This document shows positions 1 through 7,791 of a stretch of DNA of 64,000 nucleotides, one piece after another. Source of the DNA: Thermus amyloliquefaciens (lineage in GTDB: Bacteria > Deinococcota > Deinococci > Deinococcales > Thermaceae); assembly GCF_000744885.1 (NCBI RefSeq), contig NZ_JQMV01000003.1, positions 1,736,001 to 1,800,000 on the forward strand, written 5' to 3'. The notes under the pieces were generated by a model. It saw nothing but the letters and a program-made list of their open reading frames with translations, was not told where the DNA came from and did not search any database. Position 1 is the stretch's first letter. Each line of letters starts with the position of its first letter. The position numbers and the translations under genes were made by a program.

Positions 1-295
1 AAACCCCAGGGGTTTCCGTAACCCGCTCCGCCTCCCCGCCCCTTACGTCCAGGCGGAAAAGCTCCTGGACCTCCCCCACCCTCCGCAGGAAGTAGATGTA
101 AGGATGGGCGTAGCGGGGCTTTTTGGCCTCCTCCTGGGTGAGAAGGCGCAAGGTGCCGTCAAAAAGGGCGAGCCGGGAACGGTACCGGGGAGGATCCCCT
201 TCCACGATATCCGTGAGAAGGAAGAGGGGAAAGCCTTCAGGACCAGGGGTCAGGTCCGAGAGGAAGCGGAGCTTAAGGAGGATTTCCGGTTCCAT
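1..295 (-). CDS. S9-family (acylaminoacyl-type) peptidase, N-terminal part
   Basis: Reading the minus strand from the ATG at 295 gives an open frame that runs off the window edge (about 98 residues seen). It starts MEPEILLKL and contains a beta-propeller-like blade (YIYFLRRVGE..ELFRLDV followed by GGEAERVT), as in the N-terminal propeller of prolyl-oligopeptidase / acylaminoacyl-peptidase enzymes. The catalytic alpha/beta-hydrolase domain would lie outside the window. A TATCAT -10 box ends six bases before the ATG, which supports this start and a leaderless mRNA. Family assignment rests on the propeller only. Confidence 0.6.
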   Translation of the reverse strand, partial: MEPEILLKLRFLSDLTPGPEGFPLFLLTDIVEGDPPRYRSRLALFDGTLRLLTQEEAKKPRYAHPYIYFLRRVGEVQELFRLDVRGGEAERVTETPGV

Positions 296-301
296 GCCCC
301 C

Positions 302-307
302 ATGATA
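302..307 (-). promoter_or_regulatory. -10 box TATCAT, leaderless start
   Basis: TATCAT on the minus strand, six bases before the ATG at 295 of the S9 peptidase gene. It diverges from the Nif3 promoter at 358. Confidence 0.5.
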
Positions 308-357
308 CTGACCGGTCATTCGCCACGCCCCGCCTGGCATCCCCCGGCCGGGGTGGG

Positions 358-363
358 TAAGCT
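358..363 (+). promoter_or_regulatory. -10 box TAAGCT, leaderless start
   Basis: TAAGCT ends seven bases before the ATG at 371 of the Nif3-like gene. No Shine-Dalgarno sequence is present. Confidence 0.45.
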
Positions 364-370
364 AGGCCCC

Positions 371-1714
<1,344 letters not shown>

Positions 1715-1720
1715 GGCCCC

Positions 1721-2188
1721 ATGGGCCCTTCTTTCGCCCGGTGGCTGGCCCCCTTGGTCCTGGGGCTTGCGGCCCTCGCCCAGGGCTTAACCTTCCCCAA
1801 GAGCACCCTTTACGTGGAGCAAGGGGGAAAACGCCACACCCTGAGGGTGGAGGTGGCCGACACCCCCGAGCGCCAGGCCCAGGGGCTCATGTTCCGCAAG
1901 GCCCTGGCAGAGGACGAAGGCATGGTCTTCCTCTTCCCCACCCCCACCCACGGGGGCTTCTGGATGAAAAACACCCTCATTCCCCTCTCCATCGCCTTCT
2001 TTGACCGGCAGGGGGTCATCCTGCGCATCCTGGACATGGAACCCTGCCGGGCGGACCCCTGCCCCGTCTACTACCCCCTGGTGGTCTACCAGGGCGCCCT
2101 CGAGGTCAACCAAGGCTGGTTCGCCCGGCGCGGCCTCACCCCCGGGGCCCGGGTGGGGGGCGAGGCCCTCAAGCTCTGGCCCAGATAG
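1721..2188 (+). CDS. Exported DUF192 protein (first of a tandem pair)
   Basis: A 155-residue protein with an N-terminal signal peptide (LAPLVLGLAALAQG) followed by a DUF192 domain: VEVADTPERQAQGLMFRK, the aromatic GFWMKNTLIPLSIAF block and a VNQGW..RRGLTPGARV ending. DUF192 proteins are small beta-barrel proteins of unknown function, usually secreted or periplasmic. Its own leaderless -10 sits on the tmk stop. Its TAG stop shares its last base with the GTG of the second DUF192 gene, suggesting translational coupling. Confidence 0.85.
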   Translation: MGPSFARWLAPLVLGLAALAQGLTFPKSTLYVEQGGKRHTLRVEVADTPERQAQGLMFRKALAEDEGMVFLFPTPTHGGFWMKNTLIPLSIAFFDRQGVILRILDMEPCRADPCPVYYPLVVYQGALEVNQGWFARRGLTPGARVGGEALKLWPR

Positions 2189-2637
2189 TGGACCGCAACC
2201 CCCTTTTCCCCCTGGTAGCCTTCGCCCTCCTGGTGGCGCTTTCGGTCTTCTCCTTCATGGGATACCTCCTGGCGGTGCGAAGGTGGCAAACCCCCCCTCC
2301 CCCGCAACGGGTGGTGGTGGAGACGCAAAAAGGCCCCCGCACCCTCCAGGCGCGGCTGGCCCGCACCCCGGAGGCCTGGGCCCGGGGCCTTGGCGTGCGG
2401 AACGAGCCCCTCGAGGCCCTCCTCTACCTCTTCCCCCAGGCCACCGACGCCCCCTTTAGCACCGCAGGCTACCGTTTTCCCGTGACCCTGGCCTTTCTGG
2501 ACGCCCAGGGCCAGGTGCTGAAGGTAATCCGTTTGGAACCCGACAGAACCTACGCCCCCGGCCTTGCCTACCGGGGGGTGCTGGAGGTGCGGGAGGGGGT
2601 TTTAGACCTCTCCCCGGGGGACCGGGTCCTGCCCTAG
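2188..2637 (+). CDS. Membrane-anchored DUF192 protein (second of the pair)
   Basis: A 149-residue protein with a GTG start at 2188 overlapping the previous stop by one base. One N-terminal membrane segment (FPLVAFALLVALSVFSFMGYLL) precedes a divergent DUF192 domain: ARTPEAWARGLGVR, FSTAGYRFPVTLAFLDAQG and a YRGVLEVREG..LSPGDRV ending. Compared with its neighbour it has lost the WMKNT core motif, so it has diverged after duplication. It converges on the SPFH gene with a four-base overlap. Confidence 0.75.
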   Translation: MDRNPLFPLVAFALLVALSVFSFMGYLLAVRRWQTPPPPQRVVVETQKGPRTLQARLARTPEAWARGLGVRNEPLEALLYLFPQATDAPFSTAGYRFPVTLAFLDAQGQVLKVIRLEPDRTYAPGLAYRGVLEVREGVLDLSPGDRVLP

Positions 2638-3569
2638 CGGCCCTGTCCGCCGCCCTGCAGGCCCCTGAGGTCCAGGAGGAAGTTCCCCGTGCTGGGCACG
2701 AAGACCGTCTGCACCCCAGGGGCCAGCTTCTCGGCGAAGGTGAGCTGAACCACCTCGGGGGCGTTCTTCAGGGCCCGGCCGCGAAGCTCTATGGCCTTGG
2801 CCTCCCCCTCCGCCCGCAGGATGGCGGCGTCCCGCTCCCCCTGGGCCTCGATCACCCGCCTTTGGGCGGCGATCTCCGCCTGCTTGCGGCGGTTGATCTC
2901 GATCTGGACCTGCTGCTCCGCGGTCTGCTTCTCCTCGATCACCTTGGCCACGCTCTCCGGGATGCGGATCTCCCTGAGGAGCACGGAGACCAGCTCAATG
3001 TGGTACTGGCGGAGGGTTTCCTCGAGGCCCTGGATCACCGAGGTCTCCAGGGCCGTGCGCTGGGTGCTGATGAGTTCCGCGGCGTTGTACTGCCCCACGG
3101 CGTCCCGCACCTTGGAGCGCACCTGGGGCACGATCAGGGTTTCCAGGTAGCCGGGCCCCACCTCCTGGTGCAGCCTGGGGGCCTGGTCCTTGAGGATGCG
3201 GTATTGCACCGTGACGTCCACCCCGATCTCCAAACCCTCCTTGGAACGGGCGCGGATGGAGGTGTCCGCCCGGCGCTCCCCCTCATGGGGCGCGGACAGG
3301 GTCACCTCCTTCACCCGGGCGTCGTAGAGGATCACCTGCTGCACCCCCGGAAGCACGAAGTGAACCCCCTCCTGCAAAGGGGTGGGTTGCACCCCCCGGA
3401 GCACGTTGAAGACCACCCCCACGTGTCCGGCGGGGACCACCACGAAGCTGTTGGCCAGCACCAGGAGCAGTACGCCCGCCCCCAGGAGGGGAAGGGCGTA
3501 CGCCCGTTTGGGGGTTAAGAACACCGCCACCCCCAGGAGGACGAGCACCAAGGCCGCTAGGTTCAGCAT
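2634..3569 (-). CDS. SPFH/prohibitin-family membrane protein
   Basis: A 311-residue protein with two hydrophobic N-terminal segments (about 1-50), then a Band-7/SPFH domain (FVVVPAGHVGVVFNVLRG onward) and a long charged helix (about 200-260, EEKQTAEQQVQIEINRRKQAEI), as in prohibitin, HflC and stomatin relatives. Such proteins form large membrane rings and often modulate proteases such as FtsH. No NfeD or protease partner is adjacent, so the client is unknown. A TATACT box six bases before the ATG gives a leaderless start. Confidence 0.88.
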   Translation of the reverse strand: MLNLAALVLVLLGVAVFLTPKRAYALPLLGAGVLLLVLANSFVVVPAGHVGVVFNVLRGVQPTPLQEGVHFVLPGVQQVILYDARVKEVTLSAPHEGERRADTSIRARSKEGLEIGVDVTVQYRILKDQAPRLHQEVGPGYLETLIVPQVRSKVRDAVGQYNAAELISTQRTALETSVIQGLEETLRQYHIELVSVLLREIRIPESVAKVIEEKQTAEQQVQIEINRRKQAEIAAQRRVIEAQGERDAAILRAEGEAKAIELRGRALKNAPEVVQLTFAEKLAPGVQTVFVPSTGNFLLDLRGLQGGGQGR

Positions 3570-3575
3570 GAAAAA

Positions 3576-3581
3576 AGTATA
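3576..3581 (-). promoter_or_regulatory. -10 box TATACT, leaderless start of the SPFH gene
   Basis: TATACT on the minus strand with six bases to the ATG at 3569. A near-consensus -10. Confidence 0.6.
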
Positions 3582-3620
3582 AGGCCCAAGGCCTTGGCCT
3601 CGGGCCCGGTGGCTTTCCCC

Positions 3621-3842
3621 TTACTCCTTGGACTCCGAACCCTCGGACTTGGAACCGGAGTCCTTCTTGGCGTAGTCCTTCACGTGCCAGCCCGAACCCT
3701 TGAAGACGATGGCGGGCGGGGTGATCACCCGCTTCAAGGGTTCCCCGGTTTCCGGGTGCGCCTTGAGGGGCTCGTCGTGAAAGCCCTGCTCAAACTCGTA
3801 GTAGTTGCCCGTTTCCAGCCCCTTGTAGACGTAGACCGGCAT
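3621..3842 (-). CDS. FmdB-type small protein lacking its zinc cysteines
   Basis: A 73-residue protein from the ATG at 3842, starting MPVYVYKG. The fold pattern is that of FmdB-family zinc ribbons: aromatic start, EFEQGFHDEPL, HPETGEPLKRVI, PAIVFKGSGWHV. The four cysteines expected of the ribbon are replaced: G8 and T11 in the first knuckle, H29 and T32 in the second. There is no Cys in the protein. It ends in a Ser/Lys/Glu-rich tail. The open frame extends to 3872, but homology starts at MPVYVYK. Function is unknown. A strong palindrome lies in its promoter. Confidence 0.75.
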   Translation of the reverse strand: MPVYVYKGLETGNYYEFEQGFHDEPLKAHPETGEPLKRVITPPAIVFKGSGWHVKDYAKKDSGSKSEGSESKE

Positions 3843-3867
3843 ACCTACCCTCCCGTTGGGCCATTCT

Positions 3868-3890
3868 GACACTCAAATGCCTTGAGTGTC
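3868..3890. promoter_or_regulatory. 9-5-9 inverted repeat, probable operator
   Basis: GACACTCAA, a five-base spacer, then TTGAGTGTC: a perfect 9-bp inverted repeat between the FmdB-like gene (minus) and the cyclo-ligase gene (plus). On the minus strand it lies between a consensus -35 TTGACA (3888-3893) and a CAGAAT -10-like hexamer 18 bases on. This placement is typical of a repressor operator. The cognate regulator is not identified. Confidence 0.55.
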
Positions 3891-3917
3891 AAGAGGGGCG
3901 AATGGTACCCTCCCTCC

Positions 3918-4439
3918 GTGGACAAGCCCACCCTGCGCCGCCGCTGCCTACGCCTCTGGCGGACCCTGGACCGGGAGCGCCTTTCCCGGCAGGTGGCGGA
4001 AGCCCTGGTGCCCTGGCTGAAGCGCCGGGGCTTCCAGGCGATCCTCCTTTACCATCCCCTGCCCCACGAGCTGAACCTCCTTCCCCTCACCCAGCTTTAC
4101 CCTGCCCACTACTACCTGCCCAAGGTGGCCGACCTGGGGCTCACGGTACACCCCCTGGGCCCCTTGGCCCCCGGGCCCTTCGGCCTCCTGGAACCCACCA
4201 CCGAGGCGGTGGACCCTGCGGTGCTGGACCTGGTGGTGGTCCCCGGCCTGGCCTTTGACCGTGAGGGGTACCGTCTGGGGCACGGCAAGGGCTACTACGA
4301 CCGCTTCCTGGCCTCGGTGCGGGCAGAGAGCGTGGGGGTGGTGCCCACGGCCCTGCTTTTCCCCCGTCTCCCCCACGACCCCTGGGACGTGCCCGTGGGC
4401 CACCTGGCCACGGAGGAGGGGGTGCATCGGGTCAGGTGA
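3918..4439 (+). CDS. 5-formyltetrahydrofolate cyclo-ligase
   Basis: A 173-residue enzyme that converts 5-formyl-THF to 5,10-methenyl-THF with ATP. Family marks are the basic N-terminus (KPTLRRRCLRLWR), YHPLPHELN, PLGLLEPT-like and the diagnostic VVPGLAFDREGYRLGHGKGYYDRFL. The GTG at 3918 is preferred over upstream codons because homology begins there. A TACCCT box at 3906-3911 is close to the GTG, so the leader must be very short or absent. The TGA stop is part of a palindrome at 4437. Confidence 0.93.
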   Translation: MDKPTLRRRCLRLWRTLDRERLSRQVAEALVPWLKRRGFQAILLYHPLPHELNLLPLTQLYPAHYYLPKVADLGLTVHPLGPLAPGPFGLLEPTTEAVDPAVLDLVVVPGLAFDREGYRLGHGKGYYDRFLASVRAESVGVVPTALLFPRLPHDPWDVPVGHLATEEGVHRVR

Positions 4440-4450
4440 CCCATGGGTCA
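4437..4450. repeat. 14-bp perfect palindrome TGACCCATGGGTCA
   Basis: A perfect palindrome covering the cyclo-ligase stop codon and lying about 15 bases upstream of the next -10 box (TAGACT, 4465). It could be an operator near the -35 position of the HAD gene, or chance. Confidence 0.35.
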
Positions 4451-4464
4451 TGGGTACCGGGTGC

Positions 4465-4470
4465 TAGACT
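4465..4470 (+). promoter_or_regulatory. -10 box TAGACT, leaderless start
   Basis: TAGACT ends seven bases before the ATG at 4478, which fixes the start of the HAD gene. Confidence 0.5.
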
Positions 4471-4477
4471 TGGCCCT

Positions 4478-5086
4478 ATGCGGGGAGCGCTATTGGACCG
4501 GGACGGGGTCCTCCTCCTCATGGACGAGGAAGCCCTTTACAAGAAGGCCCTGGAGCTTTCCCTCCACGGGGCGGGACTGGAAAAGGCCCTGGCCGTCCTG
4601 GCCCAGGTGGTCCACCAGATCCACGAGGCGGTGCGCACCCTCAAGGTGCGCACCCTGGAGGAGGAGGTCCTTTTTTGGCGGGGCCTGGTGGCCCAAGCCT
4701 CCCGGGAACTCCACGTGCCCAAAGAGCGGCTCCTCCCCTTGCGCTACTACCACTTCCTGCGCAAGGCCCCCGGGGCGGAGGCCCTCCTTCGGCGCCTGAA
4801 AGCCCAAGGGCTCAAGGTGGGCGTCCTCTCCAACACCCTGCCAAGCCTGCGGGAGAGCCTGGCCCACCACGGCTTGGACCGGTACGTGGACGGCTTCTTC
4901 GCCTCCTGCACCCTGGGGGTAGCCAAGCCGGACCCCAGGGCGTTCCAGATGGCCCTCGAGGGCCTGGGCCTACCCCCCCAGGAAACCCTTTACCTGGACG
5001 ACGATCCAGAAAACGTGGAAGCGGCCCGCAGGCTGGGCCTGCGGGCCGAGGTCTATAGCCCTCACCAAAGGGCCGTGGGCAACTGA
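4478..5086 (+). CDS. HAD-superfamily phosphatase
   Basis: A 202-residue soluble protein. HAD motif I is LLDRDGVLL (nucleophile D7, acid/base D9). Motif II lies in VGVLSNT, the lysine motif in GVAKPDPRAFQMAL, and the acidic motif in TLYLDDDPENVEAA. A helical cap is present between motifs I and II, giving subfamily I (phosphoglycolate phosphatase-like). Substrate cannot be inferred. The upstream open frame is ignored because motif I needs the ATG at 4478. Confidence 0.82.
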   Translation: MRGALLDRDGVLLLMDEEALYKKALELSLHGAGLEKALAVLAQVVHQIHEAVRTLKVRTLEEEVLFWRGLVAQASRELHVPKERLLPLRYYHFLRKAPGAEALLRRLKAQGLKVGVLSNTLPSLRESLAHHGLDRYVDGFFASCTLGVAKPDPRAFQMALEGLGLPPQETLYLDDDPENVEAARRLGLRAEVYSPHQRAVGN

Positions 5087-5187
5087 ATCCGCACCAGTTT
5101 CCCGAGGGCTACCGTGAGGAGCCGGTCCGGGGCCTCCACACCTTGGCCACCGGTCGCACCGGCAAGGGGCTCCTCCAGACCCTTTGC

Positions 5188-5715
5188 TTACAGCACGGGA
5201 AGCTCAGCCACCGTCAGCACATCCACGGCAGGCGTACCTTGGCGGAAGGCGGCGATCCGTCCCACCACCTGCCCCCCTGCCCTAAGCACCACCCTCTCCA
5301 TGGCCTTCATGGTCTCCCCGCTGGCAACCACATCGGATACCAGGGTCACCTTCTGGTTGAGAAGCCTCTCGGCAAAACGGCGGTCCAGCCAGAGCACCTC
5401 CCCCACCCCCAGGGTCAGGGTCTGCACCTCCTGGATGATGGGGTCCTCCATGTAAGGGCGGCGGCGCCTCCTTGCCACCACGTAAGGCAGGCCCATCTCC
5501 TCCGCCAGCACGTGGGTGAGGGGGATGGGGCTGGTTTCGGTGGTGAAAAGCACCTCGGTGCCCGCAGGCACCAAGGGCCTTAGGGCCTGGGCCGCAGCCC
5601 GCACCAGCTCAGGATCCCCCAAAAACTCCACCAGGGGGATGCGCCGCCCGGGTAAGGGCTCAATGAGGGGAACGTGGCGGGTAACGCCGCCGATGGTGAT
5701 GGGATAGGTTTCCAT
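5188..5715 (-). CDS. Phosphoribosyltransferase-family protein with degenerate PRPP loop
   Basis: A 175-residue type I PRTase-fold protein, paralogous to the gene just upstream (both start M-x-TYP and share the same layout). The PRPP-binding motif, normally like [11 protein letters not shown], reads LVSDVVASGETM: the first acidic residue and both Thr of the loop are changed. It may therefore have another substrate or a regulatory ligand-sensing role. A strong AGGAGG Shine-Dalgarno lies in the 8-base gap after the upstream paralogue, so the two are co-transcribed. It converges with the HAD gene. Confidence 0.72.
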   Translation of the reverse strand: METYPITIGGVTRHVPLIEPLPGRRIPLVEFLGDPELVRAAAQALRPLVPAGTEVLFTTETSPIPLTHVLAEEMGLPYVVARRRRRPYMEDPIIQEVQTLTLGVGEVLWLDRRFAERLLNQKVTLVSDVVASGETMKAMERVVLRAGGQVVGRIAAFRQGTPAVDVLTVAELPVL

Positions 5716-5723
5716 AAGACCTC

Positions 5724-6260
5724 CTATTCCGGCTTAAAGAGGGGCAGGTGGCCTAGGGCGATGACATCCTGGCGGGGGGTTCCCTCGGTGAAGACCGCCA
5801 GGACCGCCACCACCTGGCCCCCCACGCTCTCAATGAGCTCCCTGAGACCGGAAAGGGTGGACCCGGTGGACACCACGTCGTCCACAATGGCCACCTTGCG
5901 CCCGCGGATGAGGGGGATATCCGCCCCGTCCAGCACCAAAAGCTGGGGCTTGCCCGTGGTGATGGAGAGCACCTGGCGGCTCACGGGGTTGATCATGTAG
6001 GGCTTCTCCGTCTTCCGGGCCACCACGTAGGGCTTCTTGGTGATCCGGGAAAGGGCGTGGGCCAAGGGCACCGCCTTGACCTCAGGGGTAACCAGGGTTT
6101 CCACCTCGGGGGGAAGATGCTTGGCCAGTGCCTCAGCGGCGGCCTCGGTGAGCTCGGTGTCCCCCAGAAGGTTCAAAAGGGCCACCGCCACATCCGGGCC
6201 CACCTGAACGATGGGAAGGTCGCGCCGAACCCCAGCGATCTCCACAGGGTAGGTCCTCAC
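5724..6260 (-). CDS. apt: Adenine phosphoribosyltransferase-like enzyme
   Basis: A 178-residue purine PRTase-type protein. The PRPP loop is intact ([14 protein letters not shown]), with upstream [16 protein letters not shown] and [11 protein letters not shown] as in Apt/Xpt enzymes. It would make a purine nucleotide from free base and PRPP in salvage. Exact base specificity is not readable. The GTG start at 6260 is supported by a minus-strand TAGACT -10 six bases away that overlaps the divergent promoter of the DUF151 gene. Confidence 0.75.
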   Translation of the reverse strand: MRTYPVEIAGVRRDLPIVQVGPDVAVALLNLLGDTELTEAAAEALAKHLPPEVETLVTPEVKAVPLAHALSRITKKPYVVARKTEKPYMINPVSRQVLSITTGKPQLLVLDGADIPLIRGRKVAIVDDVVSTGSTLSGLRELIESVGGQVVAVLAVFTEGTPRQDVIALGHLPLFKPE

Positions 6261-6266
6261 GCCGCT

Positions 6267-6272
6267 AGTCTA
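6267..6272 (-). promoter_or_regulatory. -10 box TAGACT of the phosphoribosyltransferase operon
   Basis: Six bases before the GTG at 6260. It shares two base pairs with the plus-strand TATACT (6271-6276). Confidence 0.55.
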
Positions 6273-6276
6273 TACT
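6271..6276 (+). promoter_or_regulatory. -10 box TATACT of the DUF151 gene
   Basis: Six bases before the ATG at 6283. It overlaps the opposing -10 by two base pairs inside a 22-bp intergenic gap. Confidence 0.6.
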
Positions 6277-6282
6277 CTAGGT

Positions 6283-6711
6283 ATGCTAAGCGCCAAGATC
6301 GAAACCCTGGGCGTGGATCCCCAAAACGGAAGCGTGGTGGTCCTGCTCAGGACGGAAAACGACAAGCTCCTTCCCATCGTCATTGGTCCCCTCGAGGCCC
6401 ACCACATCGTGGTGGCCCTGCAAGGGGAAAAACCCCCCCGCCCCCTCACCCCCGATCTCCTCCTTTCCGTGATGGAAATGCTTCAAGGAAAACTCCTCCG
6501 GGTGGAAATCATTGACCTGCGGGACGGCACCTTCTACGCTCGCCTCATCCTGGAGCACCGGGGCATCGAGCTGGAGGTGGACGCAAGGCCCTCCGACGCC
6601 ATGGCCCTAGCCCTAAGGGCCGGGGCCCCCATCCTGGTGGCGGAGGAGGTGGTGGAGAAGGCCGGGGTGGAGGAGGCCAGCCTCAAACCCCATGGGGCCG
6701 CCGAGGCCTAG
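6283..6711 (+). CDS. Bifunctional nuclease (BFN/DUF151) family protein
   Basis: A 142-residue protein of the DUF151 family, first described as a bifunctional nuclease. Family blocks seen are LPIVIGPLEAHHIVVAL, PLTPDLLLSVMEML, DGTFYARLIL and the strongly conserved DARPSDAMALALRAGAPI. The biochemical role in bacteria is uncertain. The start is fixed by a TATACT -10 six bases upstream. The stop shares one base with the GTG of the following phosphatase gene. Confidence 0.85.
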   Translation: MLSAKIETLGVDPQNGSVVVLLRTENDKLLPIVIGPLEAHHIVVALQGEKPPRPLTPDLLLSVMEMLQGKLLRVEIIDLRDGTFYARLILEHRGIELEVDARPSDAMALALRAGAPILVAEEVVEKAGVEEASLKPHGAAEA

Positions 6712-7475
6712 TGCGGGTCCTTCTCCTCGTCCTCTTCCTGGGGTGGGCCCTCGGCCAGCGCCTGGCGGTCATAGGGGATTGGGGCCAGGACACCCCGGGC
6801 CGGGCCCAGGTGGCCAGCCTGCTTCGGGCCGAGCACGCCCGCAAGCCCATGGCCGCCCTCTTCACCGCGGGGGACAACTTCTATCCCCGGGGGCTGGTGG
6901 TGGAGCGTTTCCTAAGGGAGCTTCCTCCCATACCCCTTTACCCCGCCTTCGGCAACCACGACGCCCCCCACCTCGAGGCCCAGCTCAAGCGCTTCCAGCT
7001 GGAAAGCCCCTATTACCAAGTGCGCCTAGGGGTAATGGCGTTCTTCATCCTCTACACGGAGGGAGACCTAAAGGCCCAGCGGGAATGGCTGGCCCAGGCC
7101 CTTAGCCGAACACAGGCACCATGGCGGGTGGTGATCCTCCACCGCCCCCTATACTCCTCGGGGCTACACGGGGGAAGCCCCAGCCTACGGAGCCTCCTCG
7201 AGCCCCTCTTGCGCCAGCACCGCCTGCCCCTGGTTCTGGCGGGGCACGACCACCACTACGAGCGCCTCCAGGTGGGCCCCACCACCCACCTGGTGGTGGG
7301 CGGGGGTGGGGCGGGCCTCTACCCCACCAAGCCCCCTTCCCCCTATACCCAGGCCCTGGCGGTGGCCCACCACGCCCTTTTCCTGGAGGTGGGCGAGGAG
7401 ACCCTGTTGGGGTACGCCCTGACCCCAGAAGGACGGGTCTTGGACCGCTTCACCCTCAGGAAGGGCTCCCCATGA
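6711..7475 (+). CDS. Exported metallophosphoesterase (purple acid phosphatase-like)
   Basis: A 254-residue protein with a short signal peptide (VLLLVLFLGWALG) and the calcineurin-like set: GDWG, GDNFYPRG, GNHD, HRPLYSSG and GHDHHYERL, which supply the two-metal site. The combination GDNFY plus HRPLYSS resembles tartrate-resistant acid phosphatase type 5. It is probably a periplasmic or secreted phosphatase. It uses a GTG start coupled to the DUF151 gene. The 3' end overlaps the convergent HIT gene by 20 bases. Confidence 0.85.
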   Translation: MRVLLLVLFLGWALGQRLAVIGDWGQDTPGRAQVASLLRAEHARKPMAALFTAGDNFYPRGLVVERFLRELPPIPLYPAFGNHDAPHLEAQLKRFQLESPYYQVRLGVMAFFILYTEGDLKAQREWLAQALSRTQAPWRVVILHRPLYSSGLHGGSPSLRSLLEPLLRQHRLPLVLAGHDHHYERLQVGPTTHLVVGGGGAGLYPTKPPSPYTQALAVAHHALFLEVGEETLLGYALTPEGRVLDRFTLRKGSP

Positions 7476-7779
7476 CGTGCACGTGCACGTGGAAGACCTC
7501 CTGCCCCCCCTTCTCCCCCACGTGCACCTGGAGCTTGTAGCCCTCAAGCCCAAGGGCCTTCGCCACCCGGTTGGCGGTGCGGAAAAGGGCCCCGAGCTTC
7601 CTCTCCCCCTCTTCCGTGTCGGGGTAGTCGGAAAGCTTTTCAATGTGCTCCTTGGGCACCACCAAAACATGCACCGGGGCCCTGGGCCTTATGTCGTGAA
7701 AGGCCACGAAGTCCCGATCCTCGTAGACCTTCCGGGAAGGAAGCTCTCCGGCGATGATGCGGCAGAACACGCACCCCAT
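7456..7779 (-). CDS. HIT-family (HINT-like) nucleotide hydrolase
   Basis: A 107-residue protein with the histidine triad HVHVHV near residues 97-102 and the HINT-type N-terminus CVFCRIIAGELPS (C3 and C6, possible zinc ligands). Such enzymes cleave phosphoramidates such as AMP-lysine or aminoacyl-AMP. Its ATG at 7779 follows a TAGCCT -10 that contains the stop codon of mtaB. Confidence 0.92.
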   Translation of the reverse strand: MGCVFCRIIAGELPSRKVYEDRDFVAFHDIRPRAPVHVLVVPKEHIEKLSDYPDTEEGERKLGALFRTANRVAKALGLEGYKLQVHVGEKGGQEVFHVHVHVMGSPS

Positions 7780-7785
7780 GGGAAA

Positions 7786-7791
7786 AGGCTA
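7786..7791 (-). promoter_or_regulatory. -10 box TAGCCT containing the mtaB stop codon
   Basis: On the minus strand TAGCCT begins with the TAG stop (7789-7791) of mtaB and ends six bases before the HIT ATG. Confidence 0.5.

Noticed and set aside
5115-5174. Bidirectional terminator between the HAD and phosphoribosyltransferase genes
   Set aside because: GAGGAGCC/GGCTCCTC arms exist, but the loop exceeds 40 bases and no T-tract follows on either strand.
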